Below are positions 35,523-45,352 of a stretch of DNA of 64,000 nt, one piece after another (the first letter of the stretch is position 1; the number at the start of each line of letters is the position of its first letter). The notes beneath the pieces are model-generated. The model was not told where the DNA came from. It saw nothing but the letters and a program-made list of their open reading frames with translations, and did no database searches. Location: assembly GCA_030540085.1 (NCBI GenBank), contig JAUNWY010000007.1, positions 1-64,000 of the forward strand, in the 5' to 3' direction. The translations under genes and the position numbers were made by a program. This stretch comes from Eggerthella sp. Lineage in GTDB: Bacteria > Actinomycetota > Coriobacteriia > Coriobacteriales > Eggerthellaceae.

Positions 35523-36761
35523 ATGGCACAGAGCGCCCCTGAAGGACTCTCCTTAAAAACGAATATGCTCTGGAACTCATTCGGATCGCTGTTCAATCTT
35601 GGCTGCCAATGGCTTATGACCATCTTCATTGTCCGGCTATCCAATGGCTTCGACGCCGCAGGCACATTGTCTCTTGCCATGTCGGTTTTCAATATCTTTT
35701 CCCCAATAGCGCTTTACCGAATGTACACCTACCAAGTGTCCGATGTCCGGCATGAAAACACCGTTGGTGAGTATTTCGGATTCAGGATGGTAACATGTAC
35801 TATAGCTCTAGGCATGGCCCTAGCTTACGCAGTCACAACCTGCCCTCTTGATTCTACAGCTGCAATCTTTGCGTTTGCGGTATATAAATGTACGGGGCTC
35901 TTGATCGACGTTTTGCACGGACTCGACCAGCAGCACCACCGTATGGACTACATAGGGAAATCGCTAGCCGCTCAAGGTGCCTTGTCGCTTACCTTGTTTT
36001 GCATAGCGCAAACACTAACCAGCAATCTCGTCATCGCTTTCTTGTGTATGACCGTCGGCACTGCATTAATCGGATTGCTGTACGATTTGCCACGATCCAC
36101 TCGTTTCGAACAGCTCAAAATTGGCATAAGCCGCAAGAAAACGGCCCACCTACTGAAATATTGCTTTCCTATCGTAGTCGCCGCCATTGCTTGCAGCGCT
36201 GCACCATCCCTACCTCGGCAGATACTAGCATCCATCGATGGAGCGTCCTCTCTCGGAATCTACGCCTCCGTCGCAGCGCCAGCGGTAATAATACAAATGG
36301 GGGCAAGCTATATTTACAATCCCCTACTGGGATATTTTTCTGAAGCGTACGAAAATAAAGACATGAAGCAGCTCGCAGTACTGTTGCTGAAGGCAAGCGC
36401 AGCGATTGCGGCAATTGGCCTAATTGCCGCAATCGCCCTATTGCTCATCGGAGAGCCCCTTCTTGTTTTTCTATTCGGAAGCCAAATAGCACCACATGTA
36501 TACCTTATGACGCCTATTATCATCTGCACAGCAATTACAGCATACGTATGGTTCCTCAACGACATTCTTGTAGCTATCCGTCATTTCAAAGGAAGCTTCA
36601 TTGGAAATATATGCGCAGTTATCCTATCCGTACCAGCAGCTTTTTTCTTGATCCCCATTTACGGAATGAATGGCGTGAGCTTTGCAACAATCCTGGCTTA
36701 CGGAGTAAGCGCAATAGTCATGCTCGTTTGCCTGTTGCTAGTTTTCCACAGAGAGCAGTAA
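35523..36761 (+). CDS. Wzx-like polysaccharide flippase
   Basis: A 412-residue protein with about 12 hydrophobic segments, of the polysaccharide-transport (MOP) type that flips lipid-linked repeat units across the membrane. Typical features are the N-terminal NMLWNSFGSLFNLGCQW helix, paired helices throughout and the GINGVS-like GMNGVSFATILAYG loop near the C-terminus. It follows licD by only a few bases. Because two TagGH exporters are also encoded in the window, the locus appears to use two different export routes. No Wzy polymerase is obvious; the DUF6541 proteins are possible substitutes, which is speculation. Confidence 0.85.
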   Translation: MAQSAPEGLSLKTNMLWNSFGSLFNLGCQWLMTIFIVRLSNGFDAAGTLSLAMSVFNIFSPIALYRMYTYQVSDVRHENTVGEYFGFRMVTCTIALGMALAYAVTTCPLDSTAAIFAFAVYKCTGLLIDVLHGLDQQHHRMDYIGKSLAAQGALSLTLFCIAQTLTSNLVIAFLCMTVGTALIGLLYDLPRSTRFEQLKIGISRKKTAHLLKYCFPIVVAAIACSAAPSLPRQILASIDGASSLGIYASVAAPAVIIQMGASYIYNPLLGYFSEAYENKDMKQLAVLLLKASAAIAAIGLIAAIALLLIGEPLLVFLFGSQIAPHVYLMTPIIICTAITAYVWFLNDILVAIRHFKGSFIGNICAVILSVPAAFFLIPIYGMNGVSFATILAYGVSAIVMLVCLLLVFHREQ

Positions 36762-36775
36762 TGCGTTGAATAATC

Positions 36776-37132
36776 CTATTTGGGACCGCCCCATTTGGAA
36801 GCATCCCCTAACTCCCTCAGCGCCTCTTTTTGCGCCAATCCGCGAACCCTTACGCGCAACTGGGAGATTTCTACAGTCGAATAGAACTCGCGCAAGATCA
36901 AGACAGCAATAACATAGGCAAATACGAAGTTAGCAGGGCTTTCGATGCCGAAGATGCCCGCAAAGAAAAAAGGAATTTGCCTAAACACACCCATAAGCAC
37001 CAAGCTCAGGGCAAACAAAAACCAAAAAGTGGAATCAGCGATGGTCACTTCGGAGCGGCGGATCTTGCGCAGGATCAACCAAAAAATCAAAAGGGCGCTA
37101 ATAAGCAACGTTGCGGAGAAAAGCAAGCTCAC
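36776..37132 (-). CDS. DUF2304 small membrane protein
   Basis: A 118-residue protein with three hydrophobic helices and a C-terminal helix likely to be coiled (EISQLRVRVRGLAQKEAL). DUF2304 proteins typically lie beside a DPM1-type glycosyltransferase, as here: its GTG start overlaps the GT2 stop (GTGA), so the two are coupled. The family may stabilise or anchor the polyprenyl-phosphate glycosyltransferase, but its biochemical role is not established. Confidence 0.85.
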   Translation of the reverse strand: MSLLFSATLLISALLIFWLILRKIRRSEVTIADSTFWFLFALSLVLMGVFRQIPFFFAGIFGIESPANFVFAYVIAVLILREFYSTVEISQLRVRVRGLAQKEALRELGDASKWGGPK

Positions 37133-37839
37133 TTTTTCCTCCTAAACCACTGAACCAATAGAATAGAAATGCTCATACGAAGCATGTATGCAACCGATTT
37201 GGTAAAGTTCAAATAGCTTTCGCCCGCAGTGCGCTCGCGCATTTCAACCTGAACTTCCTCTACCTTATACCCCCAGCGCATTAGCAGAGACACGGTATCT
37301 GGCTCGGGGCCAAGGTCGAGCTCATTTGCAAGCAAAGGGATCATCGTCTTGTCGAAGAGGCGCATGCCCGATGTAGGGTCCTGAATACGCTTTCGCGTGG
37401 TAACGAGAATCATTGCGGTAATCAGAGCACTGCCCATCATGCGAGCGGAAAAGGGCTTCTTGGTTGAAGCAAAGCGACTGCCAATAACAATGTTTACGCG
37501 GTTTCGTTCCGCCAGCACAACCATATCCTCGATATAGGCAGCTGAATGTTGGCCATCAGCATCGAACTGCACTGCGTAATCGTAGCCTTGCTCATAGGCA
37601 TAACGCATTCCTGTTTGAAATGCCCCAGCAAGACCAAGGTTTACCGGCAGATCGATAACGTTGTAGCCATGCTCACGACAAATGGCAAGCGTATCGTCTT
37701 TCGATCCATCGTTGACGATAACGTAATCAACCCCTGGCGCATTGGTGTGCAAGTCTTCAATTGTCGAAACGATATTATCTCGTTCGTTGTACGCAGGAAC
37801 AACCGCAAGCACGCGACGACCCCCGATAGCGTTGTCCAC
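37129..37839 (-). CDS. DPM1-like polyprenyl-phosphate glycosyltransferase (GT2)
   Basis: A 236-residue GT2 enzyme of the dolichol-phosphate-mannose synthase type, making a lipid-phosphate-linked sugar. It has VLAVVPAYNERDNIV, NDGSKDDT, VQFDADGQHS and the GSRF.......R.MGS...T and IQDPTSGMRLF motifs characteristic of the family. There are no C-terminal membrane helices, which fits its partner DUF2304 membrane protein encoded just downstream with a 4-base overlap. Start GTG at 37839 after GGGAG. The lipid-linked sugar could feed the GtrII-like or DUF6541 membrane proteins. Confidence 0.9.
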   Translation of the reverse strand: MDNAIGGRRVLAVVPAYNERDNIVSTIEDLHTNAPGVDYVIVNDGSKDDTLAICREHGYNVIDLPVNLGLAGAFQTGMRYAYEQGYDYAVQFDADGQHSAAYIEDMVVLAERNRVNIVIGSRFASTKKPFSARMMGSALITAMILVTTRKRIQDPTSGMRLFDKTMIPLLANELDLGPEPDTVSLLMRWGYKVEEVQVEMRERTAGESYLNFTKSVAYMLRMSISILLVQWFRRKK

Positions 37840-37981
37840 TTTCGAACTACTCCCTAAATCGATAACGCTTTAATACAAATGTTAATTGTATCGCCCATTG
37901 CATTCCGCAAACAGGACAATCTCGTAAGGGTATATCCTTTTCGTATTGAACAGGCAGCAAGCAGAATTCTGCGAGGACACT

Positions 37982-39178
37982 ATGCAAACCAGCAACGACA
38001 ATACACTGACGCACAGCAACGCAAGCTCTTCTTACTGCATTTGCATTTTCTCTGCCCTATACGAGCCCCATGTTGGCGGCGTCGAAACCTACACCAAAGG
38101 AATCGCAAATGCCTTGGTTAAAAAAGGCCATCGGGTAATCGTTGTTACGAACAACACAGACAACGCGCTCGAGCAAGAAAGCGCCAATGGCATTGAGGTT
38201 GTGAGGCTGCCCTGCAACCCCCTGCTCAACGGCAGGTTTCCACTATCTAAGAAGTGCGCTTCCAGCGATGCGCTTTGGAAATGGCTCGATTCTCAAGCTA
38301 TTGACTATGTTGTGGTAAATACGCGTTTCTACCCCTTAAGTATCCTTGGCTTAAAATTTGCGAGGAAAAAGAGCATCGAGCCCGTTCTTATTGAACACGG
38401 CTCGGCGCATCTCACCCTGGGAAACCCCGCCCTGGACATTCCGCTGAATATTGTCGAGCACACAATGACCACGCTTGCAAAGCACTCAAAGCCCCGCTGT
38501 TTTGCCGTGTCGCAGAAAGCAAGCGAATGGCTTTCCCATTTCGGGATTTCATCCTGCGGTGAAATTACCAACGCCATTGAGGCAGACGAGTACCTTTCGC
38601 AAGCAAGCTCGCGCGATTTTCGAGCCGAATTCAATATCCCCAACGATGCTTTGCTCATCGCGAGCGCAGGGCGCTTCGTCCCGGAAAAGGGAGTTATGCA
38701 GCTTGCGGAGGCGGTCGCGCACCTTGCCGAACGCCGTTCATCGGAGCACCCGAGCATCGTCGCCGTTATGGCTGGCGATGGCCCCCTGCTCCCCAAGGTC
38801 AAGGAGCTTGCATGCCCGAACGTTATAACCCCTGGCATGCTCAACAAAAGCGATCTCGCTGCACTGCTTAAGCAATCGGATTACTTTTGTCTTCCCTCAC
38901 GATCCGAGGGTTTTTCTACGGTTCTCTTGGAAGCTGCGGCTTGCGGCACCGCCCCAATAGCAACCGACGTCGGGGGCATGAAAGAAATTGCCCCCTCAAA
39001 TGAGTACGGCATCATGCTTCCTTCGATGAGTTCCAACGACATAGCTACCGCGCTCAGCAAGGCGGCAAGCGATCCCGAAGGGGCAACGGAAAGGGGGAGC
39101 AAGGTGGCAAAGCGAGTTAGGGGCCACTTTACCTGGGGCACCTCAGCGAACGCCCTTCTTGCCGCTCTTAGGAACTAG
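37982..39178 (+). CDS. Glycosyltransferase family 4
   Basis: A 398-residue GT-B retaining glycosyltransferase. The N-terminal half has EPHVGGVETYTKGIANAL. The donor half has ASAGRFVPEKGVMQLAEAV, FCLPSRSEGFSTVLLEAAACG with the E-x7-E pattern, and APIATDVGGMKEI. The ATG at 37982 follows GCGAGGAC; an earlier ATG at 37946 is possible. It is a single gene, divergent from the DPM1-like gene and convergent with the ATP-grasp gene. Sugar unknown. Confidence 0.9.
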   Translation: MQTSNDNTLTHSNASSSYCICIFSALYEPHVGGVETYTKGIANALVKKGHRVIVVTNNTDNALEQESANGIEVVRLPCNPLLNGRFPLSKKCASSDALWKWLDSQAIDYVVVNTRFYPLSILGLKFARKKSIEPVLIEHGSAHLTLGNPALDIPLNIVEHTMTTLAKHSKPRCFAVSQKASEWLSHFGISSCGEITNAIEADEYLSQASSRDFRAEFNIPNDALLIASAGRFVPEKGVMQLAEAVAHLAERRSSEHPSIVAVMAGDGPLLPKVKELACPNVITPGMLNKSDLAALLKQSDYFCLPSRSEGFSTVLLEAAACGTAPIATDVGGMKEIAPSNEYGIMLPSMSSNDIATALSKAASDPEGATERGSKVAKRVRGHFTWGTSANALLAALRN

Positions 39179-39224
39179 TTTTCCTGCGAGGCATCAAAAG
39201 CGATTGCGGATGGCGCGCCAATAA

Positions 39225-40418
39225 TTAAGGTCTCTCTATTCTCACTTCCACAAGTTCAAGTGCTCGCTTGCAATTATCAAGAGCTTCCTCTCGAGATCCA
39301 CCACGCGCAACAACCGAAACAAAGCGGGCCGAATCATCGACGGCCTTCTCGTAGCGCTCGCCAATAACACCATGGCGCTCAACATGAAGGACTCCGCTCG
39401 AAGACTTTGCAGCATCTAGACCATCAAGCCCCAACAGTACGCCTTCGCTTGCTGGAAGGAATCTAGTTGCCACATAGCTTCCACTGTCGTAATACCCGTT
39501 TATGCTAGGCTTTTCGCCCAACGCGATCCTAACCATGCATTCAATCATGTCGATGCCCCCAACAGAGCCCTGGATAAGATAAGAAGTAATCCAGTCCCCG
39601 CCCAAACGAGCTCCCAACTCGACCATCTTGGGGCCATTGGGCGTCACGATTATCTCAACGTGAGCTGCACTGTTCTTCAGCCCGACAGCCAAAACAGCAG
39701 CCTTTGCTAATTCCGAAATAGCGGCACGATCTTCGTCTTTGAGGCTTGTCGGCTGACAATGGCCGATTTCAAAGTAATTAGGAGCACCAGAAGTTAGCTT
39801 GTCCGTCACCTGAAGTACATGGGCTACGCCGTCAGCAACAAGAAGCTCAACGCTTACTTCTGGACCCATCATATATTCCTCGACAAGAACATCGCCAGAA
39901 AGCCCCGCCTCCGAAGCGGCAAGAAGAGCGGGCATGAGCTCCTCGCGCGAATGGACCAAATTCACACCACGACCACCAGCACTATCTGTCGGCTTCGCGA
40001 TGATCGGGTAAGGGATTTCAGGGGCGAACTGACCTATATCTTCTTTCTTTGCAACGACGAAGGAAGGGTGAGCAACCCCTTTCCGAGCGAAGCACTCTAT
40101 CATGCGATGCTTGTCAGTGGAATTAAGCGCTGCCTCCACCGAATTGCCCGGCAGCGCCAGCTCCTCGCAAAGCCTGGAGACGGTCACAACCGAAGTATCA
40201 CATGCCCCGCTAGCAATGGCGTCAGGCATATATTCTTTAGCAATCTCGAGCATGGCGTCGAAATCCCTAATGGAACCGCAAAAGAAATCATCTGCAATCT
40301 GCGCTGCCGGAGCATCCGGACTGATGTCTGCAACGCCCACTCGCAGCCCCATAGCCTTAGCTCTCTCTACAACGGGCTTCTGGAATACCGGACCGCCCAA
40401 CAGCAACAGCTTCTTCAT
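39225..40418 (-). CDS. ATP-grasp ligase
   Basis: A 397-residue ATP-grasp enzyme, joining a carboxylate to an amine or similar group with ATP. The N-terminal pre-ATP-grasp fold begins KKLLLLGGPVFQKPVVERAK. The ATP-grasp core has PIIAKPTDSAGGRGVNLV (phosphate and adenine binding), VEEYMMGPEVSVELLV and the metal-site run MVELGARLGGD. The ATG at 40418 has GGGAGG upstream. Relatives attach amino acids or make small metabolites, and some modify surface sugars. Its place among the phosphocholine and polymer genes suggests polymer decoration, but the substrate is unknown. Confidence 0.85.
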   Translation of the reverse strand: MKKLLLLGGPVFQKPVVERAKAMGLRVGVADISPDAPAAQIADDFFCGSIRDFDAMLEIAKEYMPDAIASGACDTSVVTVSRLCEELALPGNSVEAALNSTDKHRMIECFARKGVAHPSFVVAKKEDIGQFAPEIPYPIIAKPTDSAGGRGVNLVHSREELMPALLAASEAGLSGDVLVEEYMMGPEVSVELLVADGVAHVLQVTDKLTSGAPNYFEIGHCQPTSLKDEDRAAISELAKAAVLAVGLKNSAAHVEIIVTPNGPKMVELGARLGGDWITSYLIQGSVGGIDMIECMVRIALGEKPSINGYYDSGSYVATRFLPASEGVLLGLDGLDAAKSSSGVLHVERHGVIGERYEKAVDDSARFVSVVARGGSREEALDNCKRALELVEVRIERP

Positions 40419-40755
40419 ATGTGACCTCCCAAGCACCTCACGTCATCGCAACTCTTAAGAGCGTCCACGATACCAAAGGTGTACGTGCAATATCGCAGTC
40501 GGTATCGTGCCTTTCTCCATGAAAGCAGTTTTCTTCCGACACCAAGACTCGTCTCAGTATCTAGAAGATGAATGCGATTTGCAAACCACGACAACTGACT
40601 CATCTGACATAAGTCCATTTCGCAATAAGGACTATTTGCCGCCTTCCAATGAATATTTCCACAAGCACAATTAACAGTATCCCCTGATAATACAGCGATC
40701 AAACAGGTACAATTGAGCTATCAAAATATCGCCGACCAGGTGAGGGATACATAAA
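40419..40755. other. Divergent intergenic region, no gene seen
   Basis: A 337-base gap separates the ATP-grasp gene (minus) from the choline-binding protein gene (plus). A 95-codon frame on the minus strand (40415-40702) lacks protein-like features. A GGTGAGGG site precedes the ATG at 40756. The region should hold both promoters, but I cannot mark convincing -35/-10 boxes. Confidence 0.6.
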
Positions 40756-43116
40756 ATGAACACTGCAATTACACGGATTGGGTTTCTATTAATCCCCGCA
40801 GCGCTTGCGCTGGCGCTTGCACCCGCTGCCGCAATGGCAGACGAGCTTCAAAATGGGGCGAGCTCAACTAATTCCAGCTACGTGGAGCATACGCAAGAAC
40901 CCCTTGCCGGGGAAGCGCCAGCAGGAAATGAGCCCACTCCAAATAGCGAATCTCCAGAGAAAGCGGCAGAGACAACCACTCCAGGCTCGCCGTCAAACAC
41001 AAGCTCTTCTGAGGCTGCAGAGGCAGCAAAAAATGGACTCGTACTGGAAAACGGACATCTAATCAATTACTCCAACGGCATTGAGGCGGCCATATCCGGC
41101 TGGCGTGATTTCGAGGGTTCTTGGTATTGGTTTGCCAATTCTTCAAAGGCTACCGAATCGAAATGGGTTAAAACAGGCGGCAAGCAGTACCGTCTTGGCG
41201 CCGATGGCAAGATGGTCACAGGAAACTTCTCTGTTGACAACACTCTGTACCATGCCACTTCATCAGGGGCTATCGTAACTGGCAGCGGATGGGTTAAGGC
41301 CGACGGAAATTGGTGGTATCCAAACAGTAATGGCGCGCTTCGCACCGGATGGCTTTATGCTGGCGGAAATTGGTATTGGCTCAATGACAAAACCGGCGCA
41401 ATGGCAACTGACTGGGTGAAAGCAGCCGACGGAAAATGGTATCTGATGAACGGATCGGGAGCCATGCTTACTGGCTGACAAAAGAGGGGGTCATGGTACC
41501 ACCTGGCCTCCTCCGGTGCCATGCAGACTGGATGGCTTAGCAGTGGCGGCTCCTGGTACTGGCTGGATCACAATTCGGGCGCCATGCAGACTGGCTGGAT
41601 CAAAGATGACAACGGCAAATGGTGGTTTGCCGAAGGCTCAGGAGCACTTGCCACTTCAGCTCATTGGGTAAAGGGGTATGGCGGATCCTGGTATCGCGTT
41701 GACAACAATGGGGCAATGGCAACCGGCTGGCGCCATGTTTCTAACCAGTGGTACTGGATGGATTCTTCGCACGACGGAAAGATGGCGGCAAATGAACTCG
41801 TCAACGACAATGGGACATATTATTGGTGCAATTCTTCTGGCGTCATGATTCGTAATGGCTGGTGCAAAGACAGCGCCTGGCATTGGGCTTCTGGATCGGG
41901 AGCGATGAGTTCTGGCTGGCTGAAAATTGGCGGCTCTTGGTACTGGCTCGACCCCTCCGACCCAAAGCATCCCATGCTAACAGGATTGCAGACAATCGAC
42001 GGATCCGATTACTTTTTCAAGGGTTCGGGCGCAATGGTGTCAACTTGCTGGGCGATAGTTGACACAGCGGGAAATGCTCGCTTTGCTTCGCCTTCTGGGG
42101 CGCTTGGTAACATAACTCGCGATGCCGACGGCACATTAAAGAACAATGGCGTTCTTTGCTCAGGCTGGGTAAACCTCGGTGGTGGGGCGAAAACCTATGC
42201 TGATCCCATATCCCATAAGGCCATGACCGGCTGGATTAAAGACGGAGCCGAAACCTATTACATCAATCCCTCTTCAGGCGTTGTGTCAACCGGCTGGAAG
42301 CAGATCAATGGGACTTGGTACCTATTCAACTACAGCGGCAAAATGCTGACCAACTGGCAAAAAGTCGGTGGTAACTGGTACTACATGGATTCCTCTGGCG
42401 CCATGCAAACCGGTTGGCTGAAAACTGGCGACACCTGGTACTACCTTAATGGCTCGGGCGCGATGCTCACCGGGTGGCAATGGATCGGCAGCAACTGGTA
42501 CTACATGAACGGCTCGGGCGCGATGCTCACCGGGTGGCAATGGATCGGCAGCAACTGGTACTACATGAACGGCTCAGGCGCGATGCAGACAGGATGGCTG
42601 AAGCAAGGAGGAACCTGGTATTGGCTGAGCGGGTCTGGCGCCATGGCAACTGGCTGGCAGAAGGTCGGCGGCACTTGGTATTACTTCAATAGCAGCGGAG
42701 CTTGGGTCCCCAACCCGGAACGCGCCCAAATGACAGATCGAATCTGGGGATGCAACAGTGGGACCCAATGGCTCATTGCCGTAAACAGATCGACCCATAA
42801 AGTTGGTATCTATAGGGGCTCGTCACACAATTGGTCCCTGCAGTATTACGTTGACTGTGTTACAGGAGCACCAAGCAGCCCCACAATCACAGGAACGTTC
42901 CGAACTAGCGGCGGAAAAAGGATGGCGCTGAGCACCGATAGCCGAGCAAAATGGTGCACACAGATCAGCGGCGGATACTTCTTCCATACAATTCTCACTT
43001 CAAACAACGAGCTGGGGAAAAGCCTTTCCCATGGCTGCATCAGAATGGCATACCCTGATGCGCAGTGGATATACAATAACATCTACGCTGGTACCACGGT
43101 TGTAATTTACGGATAG
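40756..43116 (+). pseudogene. Choline-binding L,D-transpeptidase, split by an in-frame TGA
   Basis: Reading through one TGA (41476-41478) gives a continuous 786-codon protein. It has a signal peptide (cleavage near AAAMA-DEL, residue 28), a Ser/Thr/Glu/Pro-rich linker, and about 25 choline-binding repeats of the TGW...GSWYYLNGSGAM type. A C-terminal L,D-transpeptidase (YkuD) domain follows from about 658, with HTILTSN and the catalytic SHGCIRM (Cys761). The TGA falls exactly where every neighbouring repeat has the conserved Trp of TGW, so a TGG-to-TGA change is the simplest reading. As it stands the first piece is 240 residues with signal peptide and about six repeats. The downstream piece (longest frame from 41521) lacks an export signal. 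The intact protein would bind phosphocholine on wall polymers and cross-link peptidoglycan. Confidence 0.88.
42451..42570 (+). repeat. Exact 60-bp tandem duplication within choline-binding repeats
   Basis: Bases 42451-42510 and 42511-42570 are identical and each encodes one full repeat unit with WQWIGSNWYYMN. Most other units differ at many silent positions, so this copy appears recent. Such duplications allow repeat number to change by slippage or recombination. Confidence 0.9.
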
Positions 43117-43121
43117 CAACT

Positions 43122-43158
43122 AAAGGGCGAGGGGCTCATCCCCTCGCCCTTTTTCTTT
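43122..43158 (+). terminator. Rho-independent terminator after the transpeptidase gene
   Basis: Perfect 13-bp arms AAAGGGCGAGGGG (43122-43134) and CCCCTCGCCCTTT (43140-43152), with loop CTCAT, are followed by a T-rich tract. It lies six bases after the stop codon. Confidence 0.93.
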
Positions 43159-43274
43159 AGCGGTCACAACTTGTGTGCCACGCGTGAAAACAAAGGCTCA
43201 CCCACCAACGAACCCCGGCCTAACATCGCATGTTTAGATATTATTGAAAGAATGATCCACGAAAGGCGGCTTGC

Positions 43275-45332
43275 ATGGCGTTTGAGAAAAAAATATTCAG
43301 CTCCATCCTTTCATTGGTTTTGGTAACGGGTCTTTTGCCTTGCCCCGCATTCGCAGATACCATCAATGTAGGAAATGGGACTAAAACAAAAGACCCAAGC
43401 AACCAAAGTTCCGCATTTTACGACGATGACATAGCCTCAAAACCCGATCTGTCCGAAACCGACGTGGATGGCAAGACCACAGGCAACACGGACGGGTACG
43501 AAGATTCCGATATCGCAGCAATGGATGACGGCGAATACGATACTGACGCCGAATTTTCCGAACCCGACTACAGCGATGGCAAGCTTGCAATATGGGCAGA
43601 CGGGCTTGACGGTTCTACCGATATTACGGATATATACCCACCAGATACCAACGAGATCGAACTTTACTCAAATGGTTCCAGCGTTTCCCCCATGACGTTC
43701 AGCGACGAAATGCTGTATTTCTGCAAGTATGAAAGCAGCTGCAATTACGACCAAGGACTTAGCTCGGGCGACGGCTACCATGCAATGGGCTATTTCCAGT
43801 TCGACAACCGCTATGGCCTGGGCAGCTTCCTTAAAGCGGTATATCAGTACAATCCCTCAAAATACAAAGCCCTCAAGGTCATCGGCGACCGCTACGGATG
43901 GGATGTAACGGGCTCAACAAGAAGCAACAACGCTTTTACCCGACTGGGCAACGACCTTAACACCGCATGGCATGCCGCATACAAAGCCGACCCCAATGAG
44001 TTCTCGCGGCTGCAGAACGGCTGGGCCTACACGGAGTATTACAGCGGATCGCTAGGAGCCCGCGGGTGTCTGGGCGCATTTGGGATCAATCTCGACAACC
44101 GCCCCGATTGCATCAAAGGCTTATGCTGGGGCATGGTCAACCTCTTCGGAGCTGGCGGCGGCGCCTCGTATATCAAAAACGGCAACTACTACGGCGCAAA
44201 CTGGTTTTTCAAGTATTCAGGCATCAACGAATCCATGTCCGACGAAACGTTGATTGTTACGCTCTGCGACTTCGTTGTTAACAATGTTTCCAAGCGCTAC
44301 CCCAAGCAGCAGATATATTGGAAAGGATGGCAGAATCGCTACCGCAGCGAAAAAGAAGATTGCCTGAGTTACCTGAATGTTGACCGCTGGATCAACAGCG
44401 GCGGCAAGTGGTGGTACCGTCACGCCGACGGCTCCTACACACGCAACGACTGGGAGCGCATCAATGGATACTGGTACTATTTCGATGGTTCTGGCTGGAT
44501 GCAAACTGGATGGCTGAAGCTCGACGATTCCTGGTATTGGCTCAATGATTCTGGAGCAATGGCAACCGGATGGCAGAAAATTGGCGGCAGCTGGTACTAC
44601 TTCAATGGCAGTGGCGTAATGCAGACTGGATGGCTGAAGCTCAGCAACAGCACTTACTACCTCAACGGATCAGGCGCCATGCTCACCGGGTGGCAGCTAA
44701 TCAACGGAAACTGGTACTACATGAACGGCTCGGGGGCCATGCTCACCGGATGGCAGTGGATCGGCAATGATTGGTACTACCTCTATAACAATGGCGTAAT
44801 GAAAACGGGTTGGTTGGAACTCGGCGAAACCAAGTATTACCTTGATGGGTCTGGAGCCATGGAAACAGGATGGTTCAAGGTCGATAGCAAATGGTATTAC
44901 GCCAATGGTTCGGGAGCGATACAGACTGGATGGCTGAAAACTGGCGACACCTGGTACTACCTCAACGGATCGGGAATTATGCTCACCGGGTGGCTGAAGG
45001 CGGACGACGCCTGGTACCGCCTTGCCGACTCGGGCGCGATGCAGACTGGATGGTACAAGGCGGGAGGTACCTGGTACTACTCAAACAATAGTGGTGTGAT
45101 GCTCACCGGGTGGCAATCCATCGGCGGAAAGTGGTATTACCTTAACGGCAGCGGAGCCATGGAAACCGGATGGTACAAAGTCGGCAGCAACTGGTACTAT
45201 TCCAACCCCAGCGGCGTCATGCGCTACTCCACCTGGATCGGCGACTACTACCTGCTGAGCGACGGACGAATGGCAACCAACCGCTGGGTCGGGGGTTACT
45301 ATGTGGGTGCCGACGGGAAATGGGTGCGATAA
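43275..45332 (+). CDS. Choline-binding protein with lysozyme-like N-terminal domain
   Basis: A 685-residue secreted protein. A signal peptide (to about PAFA-DT, residue 28) is followed by an Asp/Glu-rich linker to about 135. A domain at about 138-365 resembles lysozyme/transglycosylase folds: FCKYESSCNYDQG holds a candidate catalytic Glu near residue 152, and GYHAMGYFQFDN matches the G.YQ-type segment of such enzymes. About 15 choline-binding repeats (TGWLK..DTWYYLNGSGAM) fill the rest. It would dock on phosphocholine-decorated wall polymer and cut peptidoglycan. The gene has its own GAAAGGCGG site and is isolated by a terminator upstream. The enzymatic assignment is by pattern only. Confidence 0.82.
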   Translation: MAFEKKIFSSILSLVLVTGLLPCPAFADTINVGNGTKTKDPSNQSSAFYDDDIASKPDLSETDVDGKTTGNTDGYEDSDIAAMDDGEYDTDAEFSEPDYSDGKLAIWADGLDGSTDITDIYPPDTNEIELYSNGSSVSPMTFSDEMLYFCKYESSCNYDQGLSSGDGYHAMGYFQFDNRYGLGSFLKAVYQYNPSKYKALKVIGDRYGWDVTGSTRSNNAFTRLGNDLNTAWHAAYKADPNEFSRLQNGWAYTEYYSGSLGARGCLGAFGINLDNRPDCIKGLCWGMVNLFGAGGGASYIKNGNYYGANWFFKYSGINESMSDETLIVTLCDFVVNNVSKRYPKQQIYWKGWQNRYRSEKEDCLSYLNVDRWINSGGKWWYRHADGSYTRNDWERINGYWYYFDGSGWMQTGWLKLDDSWYWLNDSGAMATGWQKIGGSWYYFNGSGVMQTGWLKLSNSTYYLNGSGAMLTGWQLINGNWYYMNGSGAMLTGWQWIGNDWYYLYNNGVMKTGWLELGETKYYLDGSGAMETGWFKVDSKWYYANGSGAIQTGWLKTGDTWYYLNGSGIMLTGWLKADDAWYRLADSGAMQTGWYKAGGTWYYSNNSGVMLTGWQSIGGKWYYLNGSGAMETGWYKVGSNWYYSNPSGVMRYSTWIGDYYLLSDGRMATNRWVGGYYVGADGKWVR

Positions 45333-45352
45333 GCCAGTCATCCCGTTTATTG

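Noticed and set aside
40415..40702. A 95-codon minus-strand frame in the divergent gap
   Set aside because: It overlaps the better start of the ATP-grasp gene, has no ribosome-binding site support and no protein-like features.
41080..42715. The periodic repeats as a CRISPR array
   Set aside because: The 60-bp-like period encodes choline-binding repeats in one frame, with no conserved direct repeat and unique spacer pattern.
40756..43116. Reading UGA as tryptophan across the organism
   Set aside because: TGA serves as a normal stop in other genes here (for example at 37129 and 62245), and tryptophan in the repeats is otherwise TGG.
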